Source: Paenisporosarcina cavernae (GTDB taxonomy: Bacteria; Bacillota; Bacilli; Bacillales_A; Planococcaceae). Taken from it: a DNA stretch of 64,000 nt. Shown here one piece after another: positions 27,991-38,165 of this stretch (the stretch's first letter is position 1; each line of letters begins with the position of its first letter). A model generated the notes under the pieces. The model saw nothing but the letters and a program-made list of their open reading frames with translations, was not told the origin of the DNA and did not search any database. A program made the position numbers and the translations under genes. The stretch covers positions 1,314,501 to 1,378,500 of the forward strand of contig NZ_CP032418.1 of assembly GCF_003595195.1 (NCBI RefSeq), read 5' to 3'.

Positions 27991-28554
27991 TTATGTAAGA
28001 ATAATACGATAAAGGATAATTAGAACAAGCGCTAACGATCCGCTCAATGTAAAATAATGAAGTTTTAATTTTACACCAATAAAAATCCAAGAAAAGCAAT
28101 TACCAATTAGCAGGAGAATAAGAAGTAATGGGTATTCCGGAAAATAAGAAGTCCACACTTTTAAGGAAATTCCCAACAAAACAAATGCTCCTACAATGTA
28201 ACTTATTGGGATGAAAAAGTTTTTCGCCGAAGCACCTTTTTTCCAAATATAATAAATACAAGAAAAAATAAAAACAGCTCCGATCACGATAGAAATGGCA
28301 GGAGCAAGAAATGGTAGAAACAAACTTCCTACGATAGCCATAGCTACGAAGACCAAAAAGATAAGATTTCGTGTCTTCTTCATTTTTTCTTTCGCTAAGA
28401 CAGAATGTGTAATCGCGTCTTGATTTTCGGAATTCTCCGAATCACCTTCACTATAAAGAGCGTGTAAAAAATCACAATAATGCTCTGGAAGAAGGTGATT
28501 CGATTTCCAAAAGGAGATTTCATTTAGAATAATTCTCTTTTTTTGTTCATTCAC
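27991..28554 (-). CDS. Integral membrane protein of unknown function after sigA
   Basis: A 187-residue protein I cannot name. The N-terminal ~60 residues are soluble and charged (ISFWKSNHLLPEHYCDFLHALYSEGD, in part). The rest forms about five closely packed hydrophobic segments. The 'W.sn.LLP.hYcdFL.aLY..G' start is reminiscent of DUF2157-like domains but the match is weak. The GTG start has only a weak AGGG site. It lies 15 nt downstream of sigA and before a terminator, so is probably read from the sigA operon. Confidence 0.7.
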   Translation of the reverse strand: MNEQKKRIILNEISFWKSNHLLPEHYCDFLHALYSEGDSENSENQDAITHSVLAKEKMKKTRNLIFLVFVAMAIVGSLFLPFLAPAISIVIGAVFIFSCIYYIWKKGASAKNFFIPISYIVGAFVLLGISLKVWTSYFPEYPLLLILLLIGNCFSWIFIGVKLKLHYFTLSGSLALVLIILYRIILT

Positions 28555-28569
28555 AAGGCAACCCTGCTT

Positions 28570-29703
28570 TTACTCTAAGAAGTCTTTTAAACGTTTACTT
28601 CTAGAAGGATGTCGTAGCTTTCTAAGCGCTTTAGCTTCTATTTGACGAATTCGCTCCCGAGTAACGCCAAATACTTTTCCTACTTCTTCTAATGTGCGTG
28701 TTCGCCCATCATCAAGCCCGAATCGAAGTCTCAGAACATTTTCTTCCCGATCTGTTAATGTATCTAATACATCCTCTAGTTGCTCTTTTAACAATTCATA
28801 AGCAGCGTGATCAGAAGGAGACTGCGCATCCGAATCTTCAATGAAATCACCTAAATGAGAATCATCTTCTTCTCCAATCGGTGTTTCAAGAGAAACTGGC
28901 TCTTGCGCAATTTTAAGGATTTCACGAACTTTTTCAGCAGGCAATTCCATTTCTTCACCGATTTCTTCAGGTGAAGGTTCACGTCCAAGATCTTGAAGAA
29001 GTTGGCGCTGCACGCGAATCAATTTATTAATTGTTTCAACCATATGCACTGGAATACGGATTGTTCTCGCTTGGTCAGCGATGGCACGTGTGATTGCTTG
29101 TCTAATCCACCAGGTCGCATACGTACTAAATTTAAATCCTTTGCGATAGTCGAACTTTTCAACTGCTTTAATCAAACCCATATTTCCTTCTTGGATTAAA
29201 TCGAGGAACAACATGCCCCGTCCAACATAGCGTTTTGCAATACTTACTACTAATCGTAAATTTGCTTCCGCTAGTCGTTTTTTTGCTTCTTCGTCACCTT
29301 TTTCAATTTTTTTCGCTAATTCAATTTCTTCTTCTGCGGATAATAGATCGACACGTCCAATTTCTTTTAAGTACATACGGACTGGATCATTGATTTTGAC
29401 ACCTGGAGGTACACTTAAATCATTTAAGTCAAATGTCTCTTCTTCACTCTGCGCCTTTTTCAATTGTTTTTCTAAGTCTTCTTCGTCTCCATCTTTTCTA
29501 CCAAGCTCTACATTTTGTGCTTCTAATTGTTCGATGAATTCTTCAATTTGATCTGATTCCAACTCGAAAACGGATAATTTTTCCGCAATGTCACCTAAAG
29601 TAAGTTCTCCGGATTTTTTCCCTAACTCAAGTAGAGATTTTTTTGCTTCCTCCAACGTCATTTCGTTTTCGGTTTCTTTTACTCGTTCTGTTTTCTCTGC
29701 CAT
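28570..29703 (-). CDS. sigA: Primary sigma factor RpoD (sigma-A)
   Basis: A 377-residue housekeeping sigma factor. Region 1.1 N-terminal acidic domain; region 1.2 [21 protein letters not shown]; region 2 [37 protein letters not shown] and [13 protein letters not shown] (in parts); region 3; region 4.2 [33 protein letters not shown]. Located directly after dnaG as in most Firmicutes (macromolecular synthesis operon). Confidence 0.98.
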   Translation of the reverse strand: MAEKTERVKETENEMTLEEAKKSLLELGKKSGELTLGDIAEKLSVFELESDQIEEFIEQLEAQNVELGRKDGDEEDLEKQLKKAQSEEETFDLNDLSVPPGVKINDPVRMYLKEIGRVDLLSAEEEIELAKKIEKGDEEAKKRLAEANLRLVVSIAKRYVGRGMLFLDLIQEGNMGLIKAVEKFDYRKGFKFSTYATWWIRQAITRAIADQARTIRIPVHMVETINKLIRVQRQLLQDLGREPSPEEIGEEMELPAEKVREILKIAQEPVSLETPIGEEDDSHLGDFIEDSDAQSPSDHAAYELLKEQLEDVLDTLTDREENVLRLRFGLDDGRTRTLEEVGKVFGVTRERIRQIEAKALRKLRHPSRSKRLKDFLE

Positions 29704-29732
29704 GCTAACGTCCTCCTCAACTGCGAATGATC

Positions 29733-31547
29733 CTATATCGTATCAAGCGATCTTTTTAACTCAATGACTTCTCTTGCAAGTTTTAGCGCTATTCCTATAT
29801 CATTTGCTTTTTCTGCCTCTTTTGATTCATACATCTTCTGTTCAATTAACAGAAAAATTTTATGTTTACGAATTTGTCGTAGAGAATCTTCAATTTCTTC
29901 TCTGACATGTTCCGGATCTTTTTCTAATAAGCTTGCATCTAATACTAATTTTCGAAGTTCTGCATCTTGTATAACTTCGATAAATCGTTGTATGTCCAAT
30001 TGTCTATACTTATCGAGAAAACCAATTAATTGTAAATACAGTGAGTTGTACTGATCATGAATGAACAAAGGAATACCAATCTCATCATGTAATCTTGATA
30101 CTAAATCTTCGTCCTCCAATAAATGAGATAGAAGATTTTTCTCTGCTCGGTGAATAGCAGATTGTTTCGGCGTGGACTTCACCACTATTTCCATCGATTC
30201 TTGTTGGTGTGTGGCGGTAGTTTGTTTCATCCCTCTTTCCACTTTTACTAATTGACGGGACAAATTTTCGACCGATAAGTTCACTTCATTGGAAAGTTGC
30301 TTGACATACAATTCTTTTTCTAGTGGATTAGCAAAAGTTGCAAGAAGTTCAAGCACCTCATGCACATATTGCAGTAAATCATTCTCAAATTGAAAATTTT
30401 TGTTTTTCTTACTTGCTAACATTTGAAATGCAAGAAATGCGTATCCTTTTGAGGAAAGCAAATCTTGAAAAGCGTTAGCTCCATTCGCCTGCACATAATC
30501 ATCCGGGTCCATATTATCTGGTAGAAGTATTACTTCCGTTTTCAATTTTTCAAGTTGTAACATCTTCGAAGCTTTCACAGCTGCTTGCATACCAGCTTGA
30601 TCTCCGTCATAACAAATTAATACCCTATTTGTCAGCATTCTTAACTTTCGTATATGGCTAGAAGTCAAAGAAGTGCCCATCGTTGCTACACAATGATAGA
30701 CTCCTGTTTTAGCTGCAGCTAATACATCCATAAATCCTTCCATGACGATAACTTGTTGCTTTTTACGTATGGATGCTCTAGCTTTGTCTAAATGATACAA
30801 AAGTTCACTTTTATGAAATATTGGAGATTCAGGACTGTTTAAATATTTTGCTTCCGTCTCATTGGCATCGATTATTCTTCCTGAGAAACCTACAACGTTC
30901 CCGAATTCGTCTTTAATAGGAAACATTATTCTTCCTCTAAAACGGTCAAAATACTCTTTGGCCCCTTCTTTTTGAATGACCAACCCACTTTTAGAAAGAT
31001 TTTCTAAATCGTAACCTTTCTGAAGGAGAAGATTAACAAGCGCATCCCAATTAGGGAGAGACCATCCTATAGAATACTCTTCCATAAGTTCCCTTGAAAA
31101 TCCTCTTTCTTCGAGATAACGATATGCAGATTCCCCTTCTTCCGTGTTGATCAAGAGGTGATGAAAATAATCCATTGCAAATTGATGGGCATCTATCATT
31201 TGCTGCTCTTCATCAGAACGTCTAGCACTTCCAGTAGTGACACTTTCTTCTTCTATGTCTAACTCAATACCTACTTGTTTCGCTAATTTTCCAATTGCTT
31301 CTTGAAATCCAATGTGTTCAATATCCATTATAAAGGTGATGGCATTTCCGCCAGCCCCACAACCAAAACAATGGAAAATTTGTTTTTCTTGAGAGACAGA
31401 AAAAGATGGTGATTTTTCCCCATGGAAAGGACATAAACCAAACCAATTTCGTCCTTTTTTTGTCAATTGAACGTATGCTGAAACGACATCGACTACATCA
31501 ACGGAAGATCGTATTTGTTCAATTGTTTCTTCTGGTATCTTTATCAA
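29733..31547 (-). CDS. dnaG: DNA primase
   Basis: A 604-residue primase that makes RNA primers at the replication fork. N-terminal zinc ribbon ([26 protein letters not shown], in part: CxxH..CxxC). TOPRIM catalytic core with [21 protein letters not shown] and DPDDYV. C-terminal helicase-binding domain (~residues 450-604). The TTG start at 31547 has GGAG about 9 nt upstream. Co-transcribed with sigA (29-nt gap). Confidence 0.97.
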   Translation of the reverse strand: MIKIPEETIEQIRSSVDVVDVVSAYVQLTKKGRNWFGLCPFHGEKSPSFSVSQEKQIFHCFGCGAGGNAITFIMDIEHIGFQEAIGKLAKQVGIELDIEEESVTTGSARRSDEEQQMIDAHQFAMDYFHHLLINTEEGESAYRYLEERGFSRELMEEYSIGWSLPNWDALVNLLLQKGYDLENLSKSGLVIQKEGAKEYFDRFRGRIMFPIKDEFGNVVGFSGRIIDANETEAKYLNSPESPIFHKSELLYHLDKARASIRKKQQVIVMEGFMDVLAAAKTGVYHCVATMGTSLTSSHIRKLRMLTNRVLICYDGDQAGMQAAVKASKMLQLEKLKTEVILLPDNMDPDDYVQANGANAFQDLLSSKGYAFLAFQMLASKKNKNFQFENDLLQYVHEVLELLATFANPLEKELYVKQLSNEVNLSVENLSRQLVKVERGMKQTTATHQQESMEIVVKSTPKQSAIHRAEKNLLSHLLEDEDLVSRLHDEIGIPLFIHDQYNSLYLQLIGFLDKYRQLDIQRFIEVIQDAELRKLVLDASLLEKDPEHVREEIEDSLRQIRKHKIFLLIEQKMYESKEAEKANDIGIALKLAREVIELKRSLDTI

Positions 31548-31581
31548 ATTAACATCTCCATCTTGTAATCTAACAATAGGA

Positions 31582-31606
31582 ATTCGAGATAATTAATGAA
31601 AATCCT
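31582..31606 (-). promoter_or_regulatory. Possible sigma-H-type promoter upstream of dnaG
   Basis: Minus strand GCAGGATTTT followed after ~14 nt by CGAAT resembles the sigma-H consensus (AGGA-TTT, GAAT). The sigA operon of B. subtilis is known to use a sigma-H promoter. It lies ~35 nt before the dnaG start. The rest of 31607-31950 is A/T-rich with no gene and no other element I can support. Confidence 0.35.
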
Positions 31607-31950
31607 GCAAAATTCGACATATTTATTGAAAAAAACTTTTTTATTTTCGTTATCTTGTACATCTTTCGTGAAAATAGACCATTGGGAAAATAGTTTTACC
31701 CACAATATTTTATTATAAAACCTATGAAGAAATTAAGCTAGTATTTAATTCACTAAATATACATCTATTTTTATGATGGAACTTTTAGAAAAAGAGAAAA
31801 CTGAGTTTATTGTTAGCTGCGTAAAAAATGGTAAAAAGATTATAAAGATATGGTGACATTTTTAAAAGAAAAAACATGTAGGTAATAGAGGATATAATCC
31901 ACCATAATAGTGGCTGGAAGGCTTGCAGATCCCATTAAAAGTACGAGAGG

Positions 31951-31993
31951 AAAAAACTGTAGACAAATTCATTCTTCATGAATCTGTCTACAG
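31951..31993 (-). terminator. Intrinsic terminator of ccpN-yqfL
   Basis: 16-bp stem with one mismatch (31957-31972 with 31978-31993), TCTTC loop, and U6 on the minus strand, just after the yqfL stop. Confidence 0.85.
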
Positions 31994-32016
31994 CTTAGAT
32001 AATCTTATTCGAAGAT

Positions 32017-32823
32017 TTATGCATGTAATTTACTTAAAATCACATTCGCAGTTTCTTCTACAGCACGATTTGTCACATCGACAACCTCACACCCAATTTT
32101 TTCAACGACACGGTTGAAATGCTCAATTTCGCTGGAGATTCTTTCAAGTTTGGCGTAATTTGCATCATCATTAAGCCCTAGTGCAATCAATCGTTCTTTT
32201 CGTATATTGTTCAATTTTTCAGGAGTAATAATTAGACCAAAACATTTAGCAGGATCTACCAAAAATAATTCTTCTGGAGGCTCTACTTCTGGTACTAGCG
32301 GTACATTTGCCACTTTATATCGTTTGTGGGCTAAATATTGTGATAGTGGTGTTTTAGATGTTCTCGATACACCTACTAACACAATATCCGCTAGAAGGAG
32401 TCCTCTAGGGTCCCTTCCATCATCATATTTAACCGCGAATTCTACCGCTTCGATCTTTTGAAAATAGTCATCATCTAATTTCCTTACTAAACCAGGTTCC
32501 TCGAAAGGTATCTCGTCTAGTTTCTCCTCTAATGCTTCCATCATAGGTCCCATTAAATCGATTTGAGGTATATTTACGTTCTCACATAACTCTTTTAAGT
32601 AAGTCCGCAATTCTTTTTGCACAAGCGTATAAACAATCATCGCCTGATTTTGTCGAGCCAATTCTACTATTTCACGAATCTGATCTTTCGTATCAATATG
32701 AGGAAAGCGTTTTAAATTGGTTTCGTGCAAACCAGGTCTATATTGACTTACTGCGGCTTTTGCAACTAGTTCTCCTGTTTCACCAACAGAATCTGACATA
32801 ATATAAATCGTTAATTTTTTCAT
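32017..32823 (-). CDS. yqfL: Pyruvate,phosphate dikinase regulatory protein (DUF299), YqfL
   Basis: A 268-residue bifunctional ADP-dependent kinase/Pi-dependent pyrophosphorylase-type regulator. Such proteins switch pyruvate dikinase or PEP synthase off and on by threonine phosphorylation. It starts MKKLTIYIMSDSVGETGELV and has the P-loop-like VLVGVSRTSKTPLSQYLAHK. It is coupled to ccpN (9-nt gap) as in B. subtilis, where YqfL modulates CcpN activity. No dikinase gene is seen here, so its target is unknown. Confidence 0.93.
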   Translation of the reverse strand: MKKLTIYIMSDSVGETGELVAKAAVSQYRPGLHETNLKRFPHIDTKDQIREIVELARQNQAMIVYTLVQKELRTYLKELCENVNIPQIDLMGPMMEALEEKLDEIPFEEPGLVRKLDDDYFQKIEAVEFAVKYDDGRDPRGLLLADIVLVGVSRTSKTPLSQYLAHKRYKVANVPLVPEVEPPEELFLVDPAKCFGLIITPEKLNNIRKERLIALGLNDDANYAKLERISSEIEHFNRVVEKIGCEVVDVTNRAVEETANVILSKLHA

Positions 32824-32832
32824 TTTGCCACC

Positions 32833-33471
32833 TCAAATATCATGATTTTCTGCAAGTGACAAAAACGCACTTGTAATATTTGTTTTTGTTAACCGTCCAA
32901 TGACTTCCAATCCATTCGCTTGTTCTAAGACGACAGGTAGTGCATCGATTTGCTTGTCTATTAATTTTTTTGCTGCTTGTATAAGCAAATCATTTTTCAT
33001 GCAATACGTGATATTGGGCATCCTAGTCATCATGATATGAACGGGCATTTTATTTAAATCTTGTTTTCCTAAACTAGTACGCAATAAATCTTTTCTCGAG
33101 AGAACACCTGTTAATAGTTTGTTTTTATCGACAACAAATAAAGTTCCAACATCTTCTAAAAACATCTGACAAATTGCATCATATACGGAAACATTCTCTT
33201 CCACTACTACTGGAATCGATTGAAAGTCTCGCACTCGCAAACTCATCATATTATCGGTAACAGCTTGTGCTGTTTTTTTTCCACTAAAGAAATACCCTAC
33301 TCTCGGACGTGCATCTAAATAACCTGCCATTGTAAGTATGGCTAAGTCTGGGCGCAAAGTAGCACGCGTCAAATGAAGTCTTTCCGCTATTTGTTCGCCA
33401 GTTATTGGCCCGTTTCCTTTGACTATGGAGAGAATTTCCTCCTGACGCTTGTTGAGCTCGATCTGACTCAC
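32833..33471 (-). CDS. ccpN: Transcriptional repressor CcpN
   Basis: A 212-residue regulator with an N-terminal winged helix-turn-helix (ITGEQIAERLHLTRATLRPDLAIL) and two CBS domains (~residues 80-205) that sense adenine nucleotides. In B. subtilis it represses gluconeogenic gapB and pckA in the presence of glucose. The GTG start gives a protein of the family's exact length. It precedes yqfL and is divergent from glyS. Confidence 0.95.
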   Translation of the reverse strand: MSQIELNKRQEEILSIVKGNGPITGEQIAERLHLTRATLRPDLAILTMAGYLDARPRVGYFFSGKKTAQAVTDNMMSLRVRDFQSIPVVVEENVSVYDAICQMFLEDVGTLFVVDKNKLLTGVLSRKDLLRTSLGKQDLNKMPVHIMMTRMPNITYCMKNDLLIQAAKKLIDKQIDALPVVLEQANGLEVIGRLTKTNITSAFLSLAENHDI

Positions 33472-33542
33472 CGCCTGTTAAAAGTGTTATACTCATCGTT
33501 CAATATTATAACCTATTTAGATATGCATTGCGAAGACTTCCT

Positions 33543-33571
33543 TTGCGTGATACGATTATAGACAATATAAA
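33543..33571 (+). promoter_or_regulatory. Promoter of the glyS T-box leader
   Basis: TTGCGT (33543-33548), 17-nt spacer, TATAAA (33566-33571), just before the first stem of the T-box. Confidence 0.6.
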
Positions 33572-33572
33572 T

Positions 33573-33769
33573 GACTATGAACAGGAATATAGTAGCGATT
33601 ACCAATAAGCGAGCAGAGATAGTGAAAGTCTGCGACAATCGTGAAACGGCCCCTGGGAGTTATTTTTGAAAAGAGGGTAATAATTTTATTACCAATCGGG
33701 GTGGAACCGCGGATACATAGTATTCGTCCCCGGGCGTTCACTCGTCCGGAGACGAGTACTATTTTTTTT
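33573..33769 (+). promoter_or_regulatory. Glycine-specific T-box riboswitch upstream of glyS
   Basis: The T-box core GGGGTGGAACCGCG lies at 33698-33711. Stem I pairs CGATT with AATCG and GCAGA with TCTGC; an AGTA on one side and GAAACGGC on the other form the specifier loop, with GGC (Gly) as likely specifier codon. The intrinsic terminator (arms ~33717-33732 and ~33747-33762) ends in a T8 tract. The antiterminator partner CGTCCC overlaps its 5' arm. Uncharged tRNA-Gly should promote readthrough into glyS. Confidence 0.95.
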
Positions 33770-33784
33770 CGAGGAGGAATTGGA

Positions 33785-35164
33785 ATGACTTCAATGGAAC
33801 AAATCGTAAGTCTAGCTAAACATCGTGGATTTGTATTTCCTGGCTCTGACATTTATGGAGGCCTTGCAAATACATGGGATTATGGTCCGCTGGGAATTGA
33901 ACTGAAAAATAATATCAAAAAAGCATGGTGGAAAAAATTCGTCCAAGAATCACCATATAATGTGGGATTAGATGCTGCTATCTTAATGAACCCTTCTGTT
34001 TGGAAAGCTTCAGGTCATATAGGAAATTTTAATGACCCTATGATCGATTGTAAATCTTGTAAAGCTAGACATCGTGCAGATAAAATTATCGAAGATGCTT
34101 TAGACGCAAAAGGAATTGAAATGATTGTAGATGGACTTCCATTTGAAGAAATGGAGAAACTCATCGTCGAGCATGATATCAAATGTTCAGAATGTGGTGC
34201 TCAAGATTTTACGGGTATTCGTCAGTTTAATCTAATGTTTAAAACATCCCAAGGTGTAACAGAGTCTTCTTCAAACGATATTTATTTACGACCTGAGACT
34301 GCTCAAGGTATTTTCGTTAATTTTAAAAATGTTCAGCGATCCATGAGAAAAAAAATGCCATTTGGTATTGCGCAAATTGGAAAAAGCTTTCGAAACGAAA
34401 TCACTCCTGGGAACTTCACATTCCGTACGCGAGAATTTGAACAAATGGAACTTGAATTCTTTTGCAAACCTGGTGAAGACTTAAAGTGGTTCCAATATTG
34501 GAGAGATTTTTGTAAAAACTGGTTACTTTCTTTGCACATGAGTGAGTCAAATATGCGTTTGCGTGATCACGATGAGGATGAATTATCCCATTACTCCAAC
34601 GCTACAACAGATGTAGAATATAAATTCCCATTCGGTTGGGGAGAACTATGGGGTATTGCAGATCGTACTGACTTTGACTTAAAACGACATATGGAGCATT
34701 CTGGAGAAGATTTTGAATATATTGATACAGTGACAAATGAACGCTATGTGCCGTATTGTATTGAACCATCTCTGGGAGCGGATCGTGTAACACTCGCTTT
34801 TTTATGTGACGCATATGACGAGGAACAACTAGAAGGTGATGACAAGCGTACCGTATTGCGTTTCCACCCTGCTATTGCACCGTATAAAGTTGCGATCTTG
34901 CCGCTATCTAAAAAGCTTTCCGAAAATGCAAGTAGCATTTTTACCGACTTAAGTAAAAAATTCATGGTAGATTTCGATGAGTCACAATCTATTGGAAAAC
35001 GCTATCGTCGTCAAGATGAAATTGGTACGCCTTTCTGTATTACGTACGATTTTGATTCACAAGAAGACAATCAAGTAACGGTAAGACATCGTGATTCCAT
35101 GGAACAAGTTCGTATGCCAATTCATGTTGTAGCTGCTTACATTGAAAAACATCTTGAATTTTAA
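33785..35164 (+). CDS. glyS: Glycyl-tRNA synthetase, single-chain (alpha2) type
   Basis: A 459-residue class II synthetase that charges tRNA-Gly. Class II motifs are readable: motif 1 region ([19 protein letters not shown]), motif 2 ([25 protein letters not shown], in part), motif 3 ([13 protein letters not shown]); a C-terminal anticodon-binding domain begins ~residue 360. An insertion with CKSC and CSEC cysteines suggests zinc binding. It is the archaeal/eukaryotic-type homodimer, not the GlyQ/GlyS alpha2beta2 enzyme of B. subtilis. The ATG at 33785 follows GAGGAGG; the longer frame runs into the T-box. Confidence 0.97.
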   Translation: MTSMEQIVSLAKHRGFVFPGSDIYGGLANTWDYGPLGIELKNNIKKAWWKKFVQESPYNVGLDAAILMNPSVWKASGHIGNFNDPMIDCKSCKARHRADKIIEDALDAKGIEMIVDGLPFEEMEKLIVEHDIKCSECGAQDFTGIRQFNLMFKTSQGVTESSSNDIYLRPETAQGIFVNFKNVQRSMRKKMPFGIAQIGKSFRNEITPGNFTFRTREFEQMELEFFCKPGEDLKWFQYWRDFCKNWLLSLHMSESNMRLRDHDEDELSHYSNATTDVEYKFPFGWGELWGIADRTDFDLKRHMEHSGEDFEYIDTVTNERYVPYCIEPSLGADRVTLAFLCDAYDEEQLEGDDKRTVLRFHPAIAPYKVAILPLSKKLSENASSIFTDLSKKFMVDFDESQSIGKRYRRQDEIGTPFCITYDFDSQEDNQVTVRHRDSMEQVRMPIHVVAAYIEKHLEF

Positions 35165-35167
35165 GAA

Positions 35168-35205
35168 AAAGCCAGATTCCCAACTATGGGGAATCTGGCT
35201 TCTCT
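35168..35205 (+). terminator. Terminator of glyS overlapping the end of recO
   Basis: A ~14-bp stem (AAGCCAGATTCCC with GGGAATCTGGCTT) with a short loop, then TCTCTTCTTT. Its 3' arm encodes, on the other strand, the last residues of RecO (stop at 35184-35186). Confidence 0.75.
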
Positions 35206-35984
35206 TCTTTTGACGGGCTGGCTTTTGTCTGACTGAACCAATCAGGAGTTCGATCAATTTGATCGAGAAATTTTCGGCTTTTTAATCGTAGGCCAGTTTG
35301 TTCGTCGTAAATCGTTCGAACGATTTTTTTTATAAATTGTTTTGTTTCTTTTTTAATTTCAAGTTTTCCTACTTGCTCAATTGGTACTTCCATGAATAAA
35401 CGTATTAGTTTTAATTGAGTAGGAGTTAATCGAATAATATACGGATCTACTTCGAAACAGCGATGACATAATAAGCCAATTTGTTGAAAAGAAAACGCAA
35501 ATTCCCCTTCAGAAGCTCCACAATTGGTGCATTTGGTCATCATCGGATATATTCCCGCTACTTGAAGCATCTTCCACTCGACGAATAACGCAATCGCTTC
35601 AGGGTCGTACTTCTCTGAAATAGCGTGTAGAGCTTGCAGTAATAAATGATAAATTCCGTCTGATGGCCGCTCTTCTTCGGTTAAACGGTCCATAATTTCG
35701 ACAATATAACTTGCATAAGCCGTTGCTTCAAAGTCTTCTCGAAGGAATCGATACGATTCAAGTAGTTCGCCTTGCTGAATAGTTCCCATTCCACTTCCTT
35801 TTTGAATTAGAAATGATCCATATGAAAACAATTGAGTGATTGCAGACAATCTACTCGCAGCTTTTTTTGCCCCTCTAGCCATAGCAGTTATTTTTCCATT
35901 TTCTTTCGTATACACCGTGACAATTTTATTTGTTTCTCCGTAATCTCGTGTTTTAATGACGATACCTTCGATTCGATGGAGCAT
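35184..35984 (-). CDS. recO: DNA repair protein RecO
   Basis: A 266-residue recombination mediator that helps RecA load onto SSB-coated DNA (RecFOR) and anneals strands. N-terminal OB fold (IEGIVIKTRDYGETNKIVTVYT) and a C-terminal helical domain with a zinc-binding CTNCG..CHRC set. Downstream of era in the same orientation, a conserved Firmicute order. The last codons lie inside the glyS terminator hairpin, so convergent transcription could interfere. Confidence 0.95.
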   Translation of the reverse strand: MLHRIEGIVIKTRDYGETNKIVTVYTKENGKITAMARGAKKAASRLSAITQLFSYGSFLIQKGSGMGTIQQGELLESYRFLREDFEATAYASYIVEIMDRLTEEERPSDGIYHLLLQALHAISEKYDPEAIALFVEWKMLQVAGIYPMMTKCTNCGASEGEFAFSFQQIGLLCHRCFEVDPYIIRLTPTQLKLIRLFMEVPIEQVGKLEIKKETKQFIKKIVRTIYDEQTGLRLKSRKFLDQIDRTPDWFSQTKASPSKEEKPDSP

Positions 35985-36006
35985 TTCCTCTCACCCCTTT
36001 AGACGA

Positions 36007-37680
<1,674 letters not shown>

Positions 37681-37691
<11 letters not shown>

Positions 37692-38154
37692 CTCGTGTAA
37701 GCCCTAATGACTCGAGTATTTCCTCTTGACGTCGTGTCATTACTTTTTCTTCTTGTTCCGTCATATGGTCATACCCGAGAAGATGTAAAAATCCATGTAA
37801 TGCTAGAAAGGCAATTTCGCGTTTTGAGCTATGCCCATATTCTGCTGCTTGTTCTACTGCTCGTTCGGTAGATATAATGATATCGCCTAAAATTCGAGGT
37901 ATATCAGTCATTCCCTGTATAGGCATTGTGTCGCCTTCTTCCATCGCAAAAGAAATAACATCTGTTGCACTATCTTTCCCTCGATATTCAGCGTTAATTT
38001 TTTGAATACCTGCATTTGACGTAAATGTCACCGACAATTCGGCTAATTCCTTTATCCCCTCTTGCACTGCTGCGTGTGTAATCACTTTGCTTACAAGATG
38101 TTTGGTTTCTTCTGCTATTTCAAGCTCTTCGATAAAATCGATCTCAATTGTCAT
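37681..38154 (-). CDS. ybeY: rRNA maturation RNase YbeY
   Basis: A 157-residue zinc-dependent endoribonuclease for 16S rRNA 3' processing and ribosome quality control. The metal motif HGFLHLLGYDH is present, preceded by YRGKDSATDVISFAM. Lies just after pgpH and before dgkA in a tightly packed operon. Confidence 0.95.
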
Positions 38155-38165
38155 AATTTCCTCCG

